Positions 4,733 through 5,176 of a stretch of 5,176 nt of DNA are shown here, piece by piece. The first letter of the stretch is position 1; each line of letters begins with the position of its first letter. This DNA is from VBDM01 sp035637655 (lineage in GTDB: Bacteria > Pseudomonadota > Gammaproteobacteria > Burkholderiales > SG8-39), in NCBI GenBank assembly GCA_035637655.1, contig DASPWT010000238.1:1-5176 (forward strand), read 5' to 3'. The notes below the pieces were generated by a model. It did not search any database. It worked only from the letters and a program-made list of their open reading frames with translations, and was not told where the DNA came from. The translations under genes were made by a program, and so were the position numbers.

Positions 4733-5176
4733 CAGCGCAGCCTCCCGAGGAGGAACAGCAGCACGGGCACGCCGATCATCGCGGTGAGAACGCCGACCGG
4801 GAGCTCGGCGGGCGCCGCCACCGTGCGCGCGAGCGTATCGGCGAGAGCAAGCAGGCTTCCCCCCAGGCACGCGGAGAGCGGGAGCAGGGCGCCATGGCGA
4901 TGGACGCCCGAGAGCCTCAGCAGGTGCGGCACCACCAGCCCCACGAAGCCGATCGAGCCGCCGAGCAGGACCGCGGCGACGGTGGCAAACGTCGCGCAGC
5001 CGAAGGCGATCGACTGCTGCCGCGTCACCGCGACTCCGAGCGAGCGCGCCTTGTCTTCGCCGAGAATCAGCACGTCGAGCGCGGCCGATTGCGAAAAGGC
5101 GAGCGCCGCGCACGCCGCGAGCACGACGAGCGCGGCGCTCGGGTCGCCCGCGGGCGAGAGGTCGCCGAGCAGCCAG
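4732..5176 (-). CDS. FecCD/BtuC-family ABC transporter permease (C-terminal part, runs off the right edge)
   Basis: An inner-membrane permease for a metal chelate, of the cobalamin/haem/siderophore importer class. The reading frame is open to the window edge; 147 residues are visible, roughly the last 45% of a usual 330-350-residue protein. They begin with WLLGDLS, the family's W-L-x-G-S/D-L motif. LGEDKARSLGV (38-48) is the conserved cytoplasmic loop. GFVGLVVPHLLRL (76-88) is the family hallmark near the ATPase contact. Next come LLPLSACLGGSLLALAD, and finally ELPVGVLTAMIGVPVLLFLL (124-143), the last helices. At least four hydrophobic segments are visible. A GTG at 5124 is an internal codon, not the start. 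The stop overlaps the ATPase start by one base, so both are one operon. The substrate cannot be told from this part. Confidence 0.93.
   Translation of the reverse strand, partial: WLLGDLSPAGDPSAALVVLAACAALAFSQSAALDVLILGEDKARSLGVAVTRQQSIAFGCATFATVAAVLLGGSIGFVGLVVPHLLRLSGVHRHGALLPLSACLGGSLLALADTLARTVAAPAELPVGVLTAMIGVPVLLFLLGRLR

Noticed and set aside
4733..5113. N-terminal extension of the ATPase frame into the permease
   Set aside because: It overlaps the permease coding region and shows no ABC motif; the ATG at 4732 gives the standard length.
1..5176. tRNA, rRNA, CRISPR array, insertion sequence or attachment site
   Set aside because: No cloverleaf-like stretches, regularly spaced direct repeats, transposase-like frames or terminal inverted repeats were seen on either strand.

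Overview
The window is a GC-rich bacterial segment (visibly well over 60% G+C) in which every supportable gene lies on the minus strand, so transcription runs from high to low coordinates. The PcnB protein has a beta/gammaproteobacterial architecture, and the FecCD/BtuCD-type transporter has variants I associate with Betaproteobacteria. A betaproteobacterium is therefore the best guess, but this rests on remembered family resemblance, not on a search.

Right part (5176 to 2661): the C-terminal part of a FecCD/BtuC-family permease runs off the right edge. Its stop overlaps the start of its ATPase (FecE/BtuD type) by one base (TGATG). The ATPase stop in turn overlaps, by four bases (TTGA), the most likely start of pcnB, poly(A) polymerase I. 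This looks like one transcription unit: an importer for a metal chelate (cobalamin, haem or siderophore) followed by an RNA-processing housekeeping gene.

Intergenic region (2660 to 2578): about 80 bases hold a candidate sigma70-type promoter (ATGACA, 17-base spacer, TATTCT), a weak alternative reading as a terminator hairpin, and a strong Shine-Dalgarno sequence. That Shine-Dalgarno serves a 12-codon Arg-rich mini-ORF whose stop overlaps the darA start (ATGA). A run of seven G lies just before the darA ATG; one extra G would fuse the mini-ORF in frame to darA.

Left part (2577 to 1): a tightly packed cassette of the dialkylresorcinol (DAR) / flexirubin type. It contains darA (flavodoxin-like, with a C-terminal membrane segment), darB (ketosynthase III with an intact Cys-His-Asn triad), a 131-residue unnamed protein with a probable cryptic helix-turn-helix, and the first 18 codons of a protein whose HCESGVM start resembles a BtrH N-terminal domain. 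DarB and DarA are expected to condense two beta-keto/acyl thioesters and aromatize the ring to a 2,5-dialkylresorcinol. The BtrH-like protein would be a candidate acyl-transfer tailoring enzyme, and the small protein a candidate local regulator or accessory. The least described parts are the 131-residue protein and the leader arrangement before darA.

No RNA genes, insertion sequences, CRISPR arrays or attachment sites were seen. The longest stretch without a gene is the roughly 80 to 120 bases between pcnB and darA.
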